Part shown: in pieces, positions 42,254-53,989 of the stretch | Numbering within the stretch: position 1 is the first letter of the stretch | Layout: every line of letters starts with the position of its first letter | Assembly: GCF_963576615.1 (NCBI RefSeq) | Contig: NC_088708.1 | Span: 1,178,001-1,242,000 of the forward strand | Source of the DNA: Watersipora subatra | Taxonomy: Eukaryota > Bryozoa > Gymnolaemata > Cheilostomatida > Watersiporidae | Direction: 5' to 3' | Length of the DNA: 64,000 nt | Notes under the pieces: generated by a model | Told to the model about the DNA's origin: nothing | Seen by the model: only the letters and a program-made list of their open reading frames with translations | The model's database searches: none | Translations under genes and position numbers: made by a program

Positions 42254-45200
42254 GTTACGATTCTCAGATGGTTGCAATTGATAATTTGTTTATGTTACTA
42301 GTGAGACCTGAAACTGTTGCTTGTTAGCTAGAGTTTGATAACAGAGGCCAGAGTGATTATTGCCTTCTAATGTATGGTTCTCTGGTTTTCTGGGGCATGC
42401 TGCTGAGCTACCACCACTTCTGCATTTCTCTCCCAATGTAACAACCAGCTTTATTAGCGATATTATTATTATATTATATATATTATCACACTTTTTTGGT
42501 AGAAGATAAAATTAGCAAAGGTTCTGCAAAGAGTTTGAAATGTGACTCTTCCTTCCAGAAAGGTAACAGTTGTGGGCCGTGCAAACAGTCGATACTGATT
42601 AACTAATTGATTGATACCTTGTGGCGACAAATAACTAATTGATACCCTGTACCTTTTACATCTACTAGCCTTAGGTCCTTAGGTCCGAGATGAGACTGCA
42701 CAGGAAGGTGATGGAAAAGGTTTGAGCCGTAGGAAAATGTGCCAAAAAGGAGTTAGTAAGCACGGATATGCGAAAGGCTGATTTTTCGGTGAAATAACTG
42801 ATTAGAATGAAAAGGTAATGAGTGAAGTGAGTGTACAATAAATCAATCTTTATTCACCCCCACTTGTCTACGTGTCAACTACAAACATATGAAACTGTAG
42901 AGGCATAGATAAAGGCATGACAATAGCTATGTCTTCATTAATGAGGTGTAGACATAGACAAAAACACAAATATACTCGTATGCAAAGGCATTGGTGAAGG
43001 CAGTTGCACTGACAGCAGGCGGAGGCATAGACACACTGGTTCTTTTTAACTTTTGTGTTTTTGTTTTAGCTCAGAAACGTATCTAATTTGTAGATTGGTT
43101 CAAATTTGGTTGAAACAGTAAAATGGCTCGCTTAGCTGCTACAAGTAACTTTGACTTCAAATACGTACTACGGCAACAAGTGTGTATTTCTTAACAGACC
43201 TGTTCAAGGTAACTATATATACACTATTTGCATTCCAAACATATATTTACCTTTAGCGATGAGAGCCCACTACATACATGGAAGTAAGTCTGGTGCGTTC
43301 ATTTTTTCTTCAAAACACTTTACAACATACAACAAACATTTTCAATCAAATTAAAACCTACTTACTTTATTTCCCACGTTGTTAAATACCTATCACAAAA
43401 ATCGATGGTTTTTGTTCACCTTCTCCATGACTCTTCATAAGATGAAAGGTTTTGAAAAACCTGTAACACTGAGTAGCAGTTTGGCATTTCATCAAATTCT
43501 GGATCATATTTATGGAGAATCCTAAATCGTTGATAAGAAAATAAGTTTGGCTAATGCTTGATAGTATTGAATGGCAAAATTTGATTTGAAAACTTCTGTA
43601 TTACACAGATTTATATCATGCCTTTTAGTTGACAGAAAACATGATTTTTAACATGTCCTTAATAGCAGGCCATTTTAACAATCATAATTAGGTTGGGGTC
43701 CCAGCTGAGGTATCGCTGATAAAGAACTTCAGACCGAAAAAGTTTAAACCAGAGTCTAAAATACTAATTTGGCCTCATACTTCACATTTTTATTAAAGAA
43801 ACGCGAACCACATCCGCTGCAATTGAACATAGTAGCTGTGTGAGTTTTTAAAACACACAATTACCATAGATTATGACTACTCCAGAAATTTAATTGCCTT
43901 CTCTTGCCGAATAAGTTGGTCAAATTTGAGCAGTAAAACGCTACTACAAAACTACTGCGTACGCGCTTAGAGAAAATGAGCAATTGCTGTCAGAGAGTGA
44001 AATGAGTTATTACTGTTGGACAACAATGAGATAGTATGTGATATTCTTACAAAGTCAATAACTGCAAAATACATGTAATCCATTTTTGTTAGTTTCCTGT
44101 CTCAAAACGAATGAGCTTGTAGACTGTTGTTGCATAGGCTTACAACTGCATGACTATGCTTTTTACAGTTTTGACGAATCTTGGCGTTTTGGCCTAAAAA
44201 ACACAAAGTTCAAAATCAGATTATTATTCTCAATAATTCTTGACGTTTAAAAGAAAGCTTAAAACGCTTTGCTATTTCTTTTTGATGCTGTTTGCCTAAG
44301 CTAGTTTGAAAGTTTAAGTTTTATCAAAGTTGAAACGTCCAATTGAAGCACTAAACAATTTTATACAGGTATATCACGTCCTCATGAACTATTGCGCAGA
44401 ATGAATAACAGTGTTGATTCCTACACCTTAATTACGTAAGCAGAGTTTATTTCATGTAGCTACGAAGCTGCTAGACTAATGCTTTAAACCAACATCAAAA
44501 CGCAAGACGAAATGCAACACAGCTGCTGTCTTAGATATGGTGCTGAAAAAAGGAGTCATGTGCTGCTTTTGTTATTTATCTACACACATCTTATGTTTAT
44601 AATTCTCAAAACACTACAAATTCTGCAAACTTTGATTTAATATTGTAAATATTGTAATAAACTTTGTGGCTTTGCACGTCTATGTCTCCAAAAGCCAGTG
44701 CCAACTGGTATCATACAAAGTGTTTAATTCCAAAATAATCATATACCATGATACATCTTCGTGTGTTTATGTACATGATTTATTTTGCCTTTGGTTTTGA
44801 AGTTATCCTCTTTCTAGTACGACCTAGGAACGAGATCGGCAAAACCGAAACCACTGACGTCAGCAAAAGGTCTAATTAGTTCAAAATTGAGAATTGCCAA
44901 AGTAATAGCAATAGAAGCTGACTGACTCACAAACTGTTTTCAAGAGATAGTTGGCAAGTGATTTTTAGCGATTCATACTGTAAAATATATCATTGCGATT
45001 AGCGCTCTGTTGTCTGATAACTATTACGCTGAGAAACGATTGCGACGCTTCTAAGGACTACATCGTGTGCGAAAATGCACGCATTCGGATTATAAATTTT
45101 GCGAAGGATATTATTGTGGAGTAACAGCCTTCTTGGCTATTATTTTGTAAGTGGACAAAGACACCTAATTCATTGATCGTTGTTCAATGGTGCATTTTAG

Positions 45201-45861
45201 CCAACATATACTACATTCGAGAAGCTCTCCAGTGTCTCACAGCCTTGTGTTGAAAATTGTTTATATTGCTTGCATTAATATAAGATCGTATAGCAAGTTG
45301 TTTTTTGATATTTTTGAAATTGATTGTTTTAAAATAAACTGCAAAAATTACACCTGCAGCTCTTTTTGGCACTATGCTTAGGTAGGCAGTTGATGAATCA
45401 AATTTTACGCTATTTGCAGCCTGGTAATACTCTCACACACAGATATAGCGACCACTGAAACAGCTAAAGCAGCACTAAACCCGTATCGTGTTTTTTTATA
45501 ATCTTTTATGGTTGTATCTAATATGAAGCTTTTATTTTTCAAAATATGTTTATAAATAGGCATGCTTTATCTTTGCACACGAAATTAACAGTTTTCTTGT
45601 ACACAAATATCTTCGGTAGGTGTTGTCATGGGTCGCTGTAATGAAAAACCTGTCAAAGCTAGATAACTTTGCGTACTTGCTAACTTTGTACAAGTCCACA
45701 TTTAGGAGTCTTGATTAATACTGTTGATATGAAGACTTTCAGAGTGTTGCATGTTATTCTTACCTCGATACGAACGGATGTCTATGTTACATGTAACTCT
45801 AAACAAAGTGGTACTGTTTGCTCTTTCTAGTGACACTTGTTACACTGTGAACTGGTCAACT
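42254..45861. other. Intergenic, nothing recognised
   Basis: AT-rich, only short open frames, no exon with homology and flanking splice sites recognised. Some stretches may be old repeats, but I can fix no boundaries. Confidence 0.5.
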
Positions 45862-46118
45862 TGGGGTTATATAAAATGCTAGCATATTTGTTTGTGTACG
45901 CTTGTTTGTTATGTGCTAATTAATACTAAAATGGCATAACTGGAAACTCCCTTTCATAGCATCTGTATGTTCAGCGATTCAGAGTAGACATTAACTTGAA
46001 TATTTTGATATGCACTGGTTTATGTCTCTGCTACCCTTTCCTGAATCGTTTCATTTCTCTTCTGGACACTTAACAGCACGTTTTATGACCTCGCTAGCTG
46101 CCCTCATGACAGCTTGGT
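45862..46118. repeat. Dispersed duplication, copy A (paired with 54790-55050)
   Basis: About 257 bp in the same orientation as 54790-55050. Shared blocks include ttcatagcatctg, cactggtttatgtctctgct, accctttcctgaatcgtttc (one change) and ctagctgccctc. Overall similarity looks well above 80 percent by eye. Confidence 0.88.
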
Positions 46119-46675
46119 TTTTCGATTAAATTAAGTCGAAATTTAATGTTTTCGCGTGCCCTTATGTAGCAGCTCTAAGTTTTTTTATTATTACATCTAG
46201 ATAATCTTTCATCATCAGCAGTTTCTCTTGGTTTAAGGAAGAACTGTCTTAGTCTCTTATGTTGACTGGTTGTTGTCAGCATGCATTAAGAGTGTCATTA
46301 AATTGAACTAGTTTTGCAATATGTACTTTGAAAGGTTGTTTTCTGTACCATATATAAAACTGTCATTTTAACTTAGTACATATTGAAGTACGTCAAACAC
46401 ACACAAAAAATTTGGATCATTAATTTCTTGGATGTTTTTGTTGTATTCTGGGAGCCTAATATTTGGAATTGCCAAGAAAGGTTGCATTGGATACGACGCA
46501 ATAGCAGAAACCTCTATTGAGCGTGTGATGTTACTGCCAGATATTCAGTTAAACTGAAAAATAAACTAAAACTGCTTCTGACGATTCAATGAGTGTTTAA
46601 TTAAACAGATATCTGTACACAAAGGTGAGTTGCTATATAAAAGATTGCAATACCTGTCAAACCCTCACAAGTGCC

Positions 46676-47302
46676 ATAGAACCTCTATTTGAATGCCATC
46701 TTCATCTGAACGCCGTCTCTAGATAATAAAATGCCACTATAGGAGAAAGGTTGAAAAATACAGCGCCACCCTTTAATTGAGCGCCATCTCTATTAGACCA
46801 CCATTTTGACATTCTTTGATCTTTACCATCCCATAATGAAAAGTGATCAGTAAAAAGTAAAAAAGTTTCCGCAAAATGGTACTAATAACGACTCGGTTAC
46901 ATCAATAACAATTAATCCTTTCGTTGTTACTGTAGTGGTGGCCCTGGTTTTAGTGACTGTATGCCTGAGGAGATCGATCTTCACAATCATCAGAACTACA
47001 CTCTAATTCTGATATTTGTTGATGAATTTGTTGATACTTTGATGTGTATGAAAAACGATTTAGCAAAAATGCTGAGGTCGACAGCACCAATCATGGTCCG
47101 CCCAAAGAAGAATGCAAAATATAGGTGACATAAGCATTGCTTCACCTGTAAAAGAGTTAAATTTATCTTCCCTAAATTCTGACGAGCTATTCGGAAAATA
47201 CAGCGACACCCTCTATTTTAACATCGCCTCTAATAAAACACCACTATAGATGAAGGGTTGGAAAACACAGTGCCATGCCATTAAAATAAAGGTTTTACGG
47301 TA
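46676..47302. mobile_element. MITE-like element, about 630 bp, with AACCT-TATTTGAATG-type inverted ends
   Basis: Left end tagaacctctatttgaatgcc; right end, read on the other strand, taccgtaaaacctttatttt. Internal blocks of the two halves (ccactatag, gaaggttg, aaatacagcgccaccc) are also inverted copies. TA flanks both ends. No transposase. Boundaries approximate. Confidence 0.6.
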
Positions 47303-48946
47303 ATTTTCAGCTACAACCTTGTCAATTCTCCCGATTACACATGCTAACCTTATCTAGTAGTGGCAATAGTTTTATTGAAAGAGTCAGCTTTGTCAGCCAA
47401 AATGATTACGCTGCTGTCTTCTTGTGATAGCAAACTAAGGTATATCGACTGACAATGCGCAATGTTTATGGTAAAAAATGGCTTTATGTCGTTCTCCAGG
47501 CTGTTCTCCAGGCTCGCTTAAAATTTAATAGTGGCTTTCGTCATGTCTCGTTTACTTAATTACTTATTCTTATTGGCCAATATTGGCCCAGCCAGAACCC
47601 ATCTTATTTCATAGAAAACCTTTGAATTCGATGAGTTTTTAAATGGTTCACATGAATGTCAACGCAGCCTTACAATAAGCTTTTACGCTAGGCTCATGCT
47701 TGTCAATTATATTATTTAAGTAAAAATTGTATACCGAATGCAACCATCAGCAGTGTGGCTTTTATTTCACTGCATCATTATTATGTTTAGTTCAAGTCTT
47801 CTGGGCGGTCAGTACATTTTTGTATTGTTTTTCATTAAACAATATTAACCTAAGACTTTCTTAAATGTGAAGGCATTGCACTGAAGGCAGTGCACAATGT
47901 CACACATGGTCTTTTTTCGTCCTCGCCATACCAATCTTTTTGCCATACGATGGCTACAAAAAATTTTCTTAAAATTAAAATTTGGCAGTTGGTGTGCTGA
48001 ATATGTTGAAATAACAAAGATACTGATTTGCTATTCGCCGAAATCCCTCTCACACTGTCTGAAAGAGATACGATGCTCACTCTCCCAGTTCAGTGTTATT
48101 CTTTATAAGTTATAGTAAAAACGAGACCGAAACAGATGGTTGGTAAAATTTTAGCCAATGGCAACGTTGAAGTTTAGTATTATATATATACTAAAACTTA
48201 GCTTCAAGTATGAGTTTAGTAAGCTAAATTCATTTAAGTTAATTTCATCATGTATACTATCCTTCTCTCTCGAAGGTAAGCACTCGCTACGGTACATACT
48301 GCACATAGTACATTGTAATGTTATATTTTATTGCAGATCATAACCACTAAAGTTACTGTAGGTAACTGTAGTTACTAAGGTTAACATATTATTTTATTAC
48401 TAATTGTTAATATGTACAGTACGTATATAAAATTTTGATGATTTTCACCAGGGGGTGTTTGCATTAATTGATTACTACGGGTTTGTATACCCCTCTATAC
48501 GGAATCCTTGCCTTGGCTTCATGATGCCAACCCTGGAATGAATTAAAATCATATGGTGTGGGTCCACCGTAGCCTGAGATGTTCATGAAGAGAGCATGAG
48601 AATTATCATAAGGAATAATCAACTACAACTGAATATTTTGCATCACAGAGCTTCCTCGTGATCTGTCCAAATACTAGCTACAAATTTACTAACATCAAAT
48701 ATCTATTGACTGATTCTAAGTATTTAGTAACTTAAATATATAAAATCTATTTATATGGTACCCATAATAGTTTTCATAAATTCTTGTATTCAGGATATAA
48801 ATATGTATTTTATTGTGCTTAATCATCACCATCTTTATGAATATTTTTATTTTCCTTCCTTTAAACTGCATCTTTCAATTTCACTCATCAAAATCATGAT
48901 AATTAATTTGCTTCAAGTAGTGACCAACCGTAACATCACATAACAA
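47303..48946. other. Intergenic; contains dispersed repeat copy B at 47885-48110
   Basis: The segment 47885-48110 is related to 10080-10300 (gctgaatatgttg, acaaagatactga, ctgaaagagatacgat). Nothing else recognised. Confidence 0.5.
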
Positions 48947-49066
48947 CATGTATGTGTCCAGTAGCTCAACAGGCATTGTATATATACATGTATGTGTCCA
49001 GTAGATCAACAGGCATTGTATATATACATGTATGTGTCCAGTAGCTCAACAAGCATTGCATATATA
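48947..49066. repeat. 40-bp tandem repeat, three copies, interrupted by MITE copy 2
   Basis: Unit catgtatgtgtccagtagct-caacaggcattgtatatata. A partial fourth copy (cgtgtatgtgtcca) resumes right after the MITE at 49883. Confidence 0.92.
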
Positions 49067-49880
49067 CAGTGAAACTCAGATAAATTGCCCTCGGATATAT
49101 CGAACACATGGTTAACTCGAATGGATTTGCTTGGTCCGTTCCCACGCAATAATAAATGGCTTTAGATAACTCGACCGAAACTCCGTTAACTCGAACAGTT
49201 TTTTGCCAAACGGCTACCGAGACGGTTGTTACTATCGCTTTAGAATATCACTTTATTCCAAGCCATAGAGATAAACATCGACTTTTAGTAGTTCTTAGGC
49301 CTCGTTATTACCAACATCGGCAAATATTTTCATTAACGACTTTTCTAAAGGTTTGCAAAAATCAAATTTTACCAAACATCCGCTTAGCGATAAGCTCTCC
49401 GAAAGCAAGAAAAGCGAGGTAAAATTTGGATAACTTTAAAGTAATATCGGCAAAATTGATAATGGGTTTTTTAATAGTAAAGCAGTTTTGTGATAACTGG
49501 CTTACTGCAAAATTGATCTTGGTTAAAACGCTCGGTAGAAAAATACGTATGTATTTTTTCTGAGCGTTTTAACCGCGATCAAGTTTTGCCAATTTTAATC
49601 TGAGAACGTCCTGGCAGTCACATCACCTAAAGCAACAAACAAATCTCAAGTGATAGAAAAATATCTATACTTTTTTGATTAAAAATATTAAAAACTTCAC
49701 ACGAGAGACCCTTTAACTTGCAACAAGCAATCTATGCTTTTGATTGATATATAGTTTGTATATGTACATGCATCTACTGATAAATACGTGCACTTATGAC
49801 TGTCCTGATAACTTGAATGCTCTAATAACTCGAACACTTTTGCTCGGTTCCTTCAAGTTTGAGTTATCCGTGTTGCACTG
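49067..49880. mobile_element. pogo/Tigger-like MITE, copy 2, 814 bp
   Basis: Ends CAGTGAAACTCAGATAA and TTATCCGTGTTGCACTG, flanked by TA on both sides (49065-49066, 49881-49882). It lies inside a 40-bp tandem array, which exposes the target site. It aligns to copy 1 (27942-29061) over most of its length but lacks the nested insertions. A near-perfect internal hairpin lies around 49510-49590. No transposase frame. Confidence 0.88.
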
Positions 49881-49882
49881 TA

Positions 49883-52724
49883 CGTGTATGTGTCCAAGAT
49901 GGCTCTAAAATGTTCACTAGATTTCTAAGAGTAAGCAACTCGGCTAGTCTCCTGTCACTATCTTGAGTAACGAACAGAATAAATTTTACTGTGTGTAATA
50001 CCTAGTTGGTCTAAACTATTTTAAACTTCTATTCTAGTTAAGACGATTTTGGTGCCCTGTGGATTACAGAACTGCTATTCTTTATACTGATTTTCATTAA
50101 AAATATTCACCGTTATGACAAGGTTTTATGATATAATATAATGACACGATGTCTGAATGTAACTTGTGGTTCTTTGCCATTGCTCTGCCGTTACTGGATA
50201 ATCTGGAGAGGAACACTATGACATAGCACTAGCTTTAGGTCAAGGTCTCTTTTGTTCTGTTTGTAGCAGGTTTGTCTTTTACAGTATCATAGATTAAATA
50301 TATATCTATATGTAAAGTGTTGCTGTTGAAACCTGGTTCACAAATACTTTGTCACGGAGTCGTAACACTGACACACAAATCTGTGTCATTGATGATTCAT
50401 GTGAATACGACACTCATCTACCCATGAAAGTCTAGAGACACTACAGCTTTCTATGACACATGATAAAAATGTGCTAGGATCCATCCAAGTATCATCGGGA
50501 TATTTTTCAGACTTGTACCCAAGTACTTTTTTTCTTTGAGCAATCGTCTACCATGTACACTATTTACCAGCCTCCAACAAATGAGTTTTTAAATCCTCTT
50601 GTTTTTATCTTTGCGACTGGTCAAACAGTGCAACCATAATAAAACAACTACTAAGTCTGGTTTACAAGTCCATGCTACTCAATGGAATGTATATGAACCA
50701 GGATTGATAGTCAGGAAAGGATTTGCATGCATAAAACGTTCGGTGTGCATCAGTTTAAATAGATGATATTTGTGTATAAAAGACGATTATTTTCGTTTGT
50801 TATAGCTATAATACTGTTTTGCAGATTCATTGGTTTTACTTCAATGGTTTTACTGATTGTGTAATTAAAAAGATCCACTCTACACTTTTAACAGTAGCTA
50901 CATTCAATTCATTAAAAAGTTTGCTCATAATAATGCTGGTCTCAATTTATATTCCATAATATGTCTTGTTGGCTTATCACTGGATCAATTACTCACTTTC
51001 TTGTAGACTTCTTACATTCTGCAGCAGAAGAATCTCTGTTGGCTTCCCTCACTGTTGTAACTAGATCAGCACCCTCCTTCGACAACAGCTAACTACCTGA
51101 TGCCCAATGGTATATATTAGCCCATTCTTGTGTATCACCTCACGACCGTGTTGTGTTTTTCATATCATAAATGTCACAAAGTCAGCAAAAGTCTAGTTGT
51201 TTGTACTGTTTCAACTCGATTGACTGATGAAACTGGCCTAAATTGCAACATTCTTTGGTAATATTTAATCATACTAATTGTCCTTGATGAAGAAAAACTA
51301 GTATAGTGTATATCTGTGGTAGGAATGTAGCCAACCTGAAAGAAGGATGAAGTGACAGATGGTTGTAATTGCAGTGGTGGCCTCTAAAAGTAGTTATTAG
51401 TTGAGACTAACGCAGAAGCAATAACTAGAAGAACAACTGCAATAGGTGTTTAGCCGATTATGCAGCTATACAGCGTATGATTATACATATATGATTAGAT
51501 GCATGCCTTAGCTTCATCATCACAGATTGGATCAACTGTCTACTCATTTTACTCATTCTACTCAAAGGTGTAAGCTTGCTAGAATCACAACTAGATGCTC
51601 CACTGGTTATGTCTGCTCTAGCTACCACTCAACTAGTTCCTATAGATATGTCTGATTGATGGCTAAATCTAAAACACAACTCAAAATAAATGGTTCGCAA
51701 GGGTGGAAAAATATTGTAAAGTCTATGTAGACCAGGTTTATACTAGGTTCGCTAGTCGTATATGCTGGTCCTCTACCAACTAACTCGAAGTTGCGTGAAA
51801 TGCTGAACTGTAGCTGACACTAGTAGGGGACCAGAAGGTAACAAAGGTCGCTGTTTTAAAAAGATTCCCATGTTGATACTGAGAAGTCAACTCTGTGCGC
51901 TCAGACAAGGTCATTACTTTTCACTTGTGCGTTGCTCTTCTCGATGCATTAGCAAGCAGTATCAGTTGCACAAGAATAAACAGTAAACTTATAAGTGATT
52001 GTGACTTGTAATATATGTTCACGCATTGGAATGTCTAAAAGCGACCGACTTTCCAGTTGCTCATGCAAATAAATAGGTCACACTGCGGTTGACTACAGGC
52101 TGTGGTTGACTACAGGCTGAAACATATTAGAGAAATGTTTAGTAAATTCGCAAATACTGTCACTAATGCTCGATGGACGCCAGCAAATTTGTGTATGTCA
52201 GCAGTGCTCAATGTTTAGTAACTGACATTATAGAGTTTGCTATGTATTAATGTCAAGGGCAAATGATGTTGCTCACGCTTTCCACTTTAAATTTCCTTCG
52301 GGGTGTGGTTCTTGCAAGGCTGTCGTTATTATTAGATTTCAAAATTCCTCTTTTGTCACTCCCAGTGCCCGGATATCTGTTGTAGGCACTAGTTCATATC
52401 AACACTATTTTGTCAAACTTGGTAGAATGTACCACAAATATTTGAAAGAATCAAGTTTTCCCTATTTGGCTGATCCATCCATTTGCACATAAATTCTTTC
52501 CTATTGTGCAGTCTTGCAAAAGTTACAAGATTATTGTTTGTAAGAGCATCGGAGTCGATTAGGTCAATTGCAATACGTACCGTAATGGTAGGCCTTTCTG
52601 TATGAGACGAATCTTATATACATGTATCATTATTACTAGGAACTCTTGGCACTTAGCAGATTGCGGGCTGTACCACTGATTAGAGAAACCTTACTTATTA
52701 CCGGTAGCTTTTAAATTCAACCCA
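49883..52724. other. Intergenic, nothing recognised
   Basis: No exon, RNA gene or clear repeat recognised. An 80-codon open frame at 52250-52492 has no supporting feature. Confidence 0.5.
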
Positions 52725-53345
52725 CTGAACCCTAATGGCCGGTTTTCCGGGATTACGTTGGGTGTGTCAAAAACCCTAACTGCCGAAATACCGACATTCA
52801 CATGTCTCTGTTTACAACACCTGTTTCTAAGTAACAGCGTAAACCAGTCGAATTAATTTTTGCACAGTTAGTTAGACCAGAAATTTCACTTCCATTTGTA
52901 AATATCTTGATCTACTTCCTTCGCTATAATAAAAATTTTTTATTAGGCCGATGTCGCAAAAAAGTCGATACGACTCATTCGTTAGTAGGTAATAAATGAT
53001 TGTGATGCAAGTGAAGAGTTTTATTATACTAACTATAATTTTTCAGTATATTCTGAGTCAGGAAATTATGATTAACACTGATTATTAATTACGATCTCGA
53101 CGGATATGCTAGGGTAATGCTGTAATGTTTATACAAGCTTTTTAAAATCTTACGAACTTTTATAGTTTCAACCCGAATAACGGTGAAATACTGTTTTTTT
53201 CTGTTTTATGAGATTTGCTGTGGGTGCCCAACTATTTTATTAGTGTTTTACCAAGTATCGTTGTGTTATGAGCACATTTAGATATATTTAATAAAAGTTT
53301 AAAAACTTAAGATCGCCGGACAAATTGCCCAGGGTTGCTGACAGG
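52725..53345. mobile_element. Possible degenerate MITE with GAACCCT...CCGG ends
   Basis: The left end (gaaccctaatggccggtttt) and right end (ccggacaaattgcccagggt, read in reverse complement) share a weak inverted match. Internal sequence is AT-rich and noncoding. Tentative. Confidence 0.3.
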
Positions 53346-53864
53346 CATTGACTGGCCCTGCTTATTTATCTGGCTGCTGGAAATCTAGCCTTTGAACTCT
53401 GATTAGAAACAACAGCTGACACGCAGTCATCAATACAACAGGCTTAAGAACTGAAGAACAGCACTTTGCACTATTTTGGTTTTCTTGTATTGAGAAATCC
53501 ACAAGTGATTTGCTTACTCATTCTGTTAAAGCTGCGCTCATTTGAATTTTTAGAATTCTTTGGTAATGCTGGTGCCTTCATAATAAATCTCTTGAGAAAA
53601 ATAAATACCCATCATTGAAAATAGACTTGTCATGTTTGGTACACGGGCAATAAACACCTAGGTCAGACGAAGGTCACTAGCAAACAGTGACTTGGATGGA
53701 TGCAGGTTCTGCTGGTTTCATTATTCCTTGTAGTCTCTCAAGAGGCTGATTTCCAAGTTACTCGCAAAAAATTGATGCGATAAAATATTGCTTAGCGCCA
53801 CCTAGCTTAGAGGGTTGTAGAGATTGGCAAGTCTACTGCACTGTTTTTCCTACCTGAATTAGCT
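53346..53864. other. Region upstream of the calcium channel beta gene
   Basis: About 520 bp before the most upstream candidate first exon. No promoter element placed with confidence. Confidence 0.4.
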
Positions 53865-53989
53865 ATGGCAGCTGCTATTTGTTTTTCTTCCAGTCAAACA
53901 CTAATCGAGGGAAGCGGAGAGGAATGGTCAGGCGGTATGACATCACTGGGAGCAGCTTTTCTGACAGCTCAAACAGTGTTGTACGACAG
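53865..53989 (+). CDS. Candidate alternative first exon of CACNB
   Basis: ATG start ([20 protein letters not shown]) and a phase-2 donor GACAG|gtatct. The phase matches the acceptor at 54510. No homology recognised; supported only by splice sites, phase and position. Confidence 0.4.

Noticed and set aside
52250-52492. 80-codon open frame
   Set aside because: No recognisable similarity, no splice or polyA context; length is not unusual for chance.
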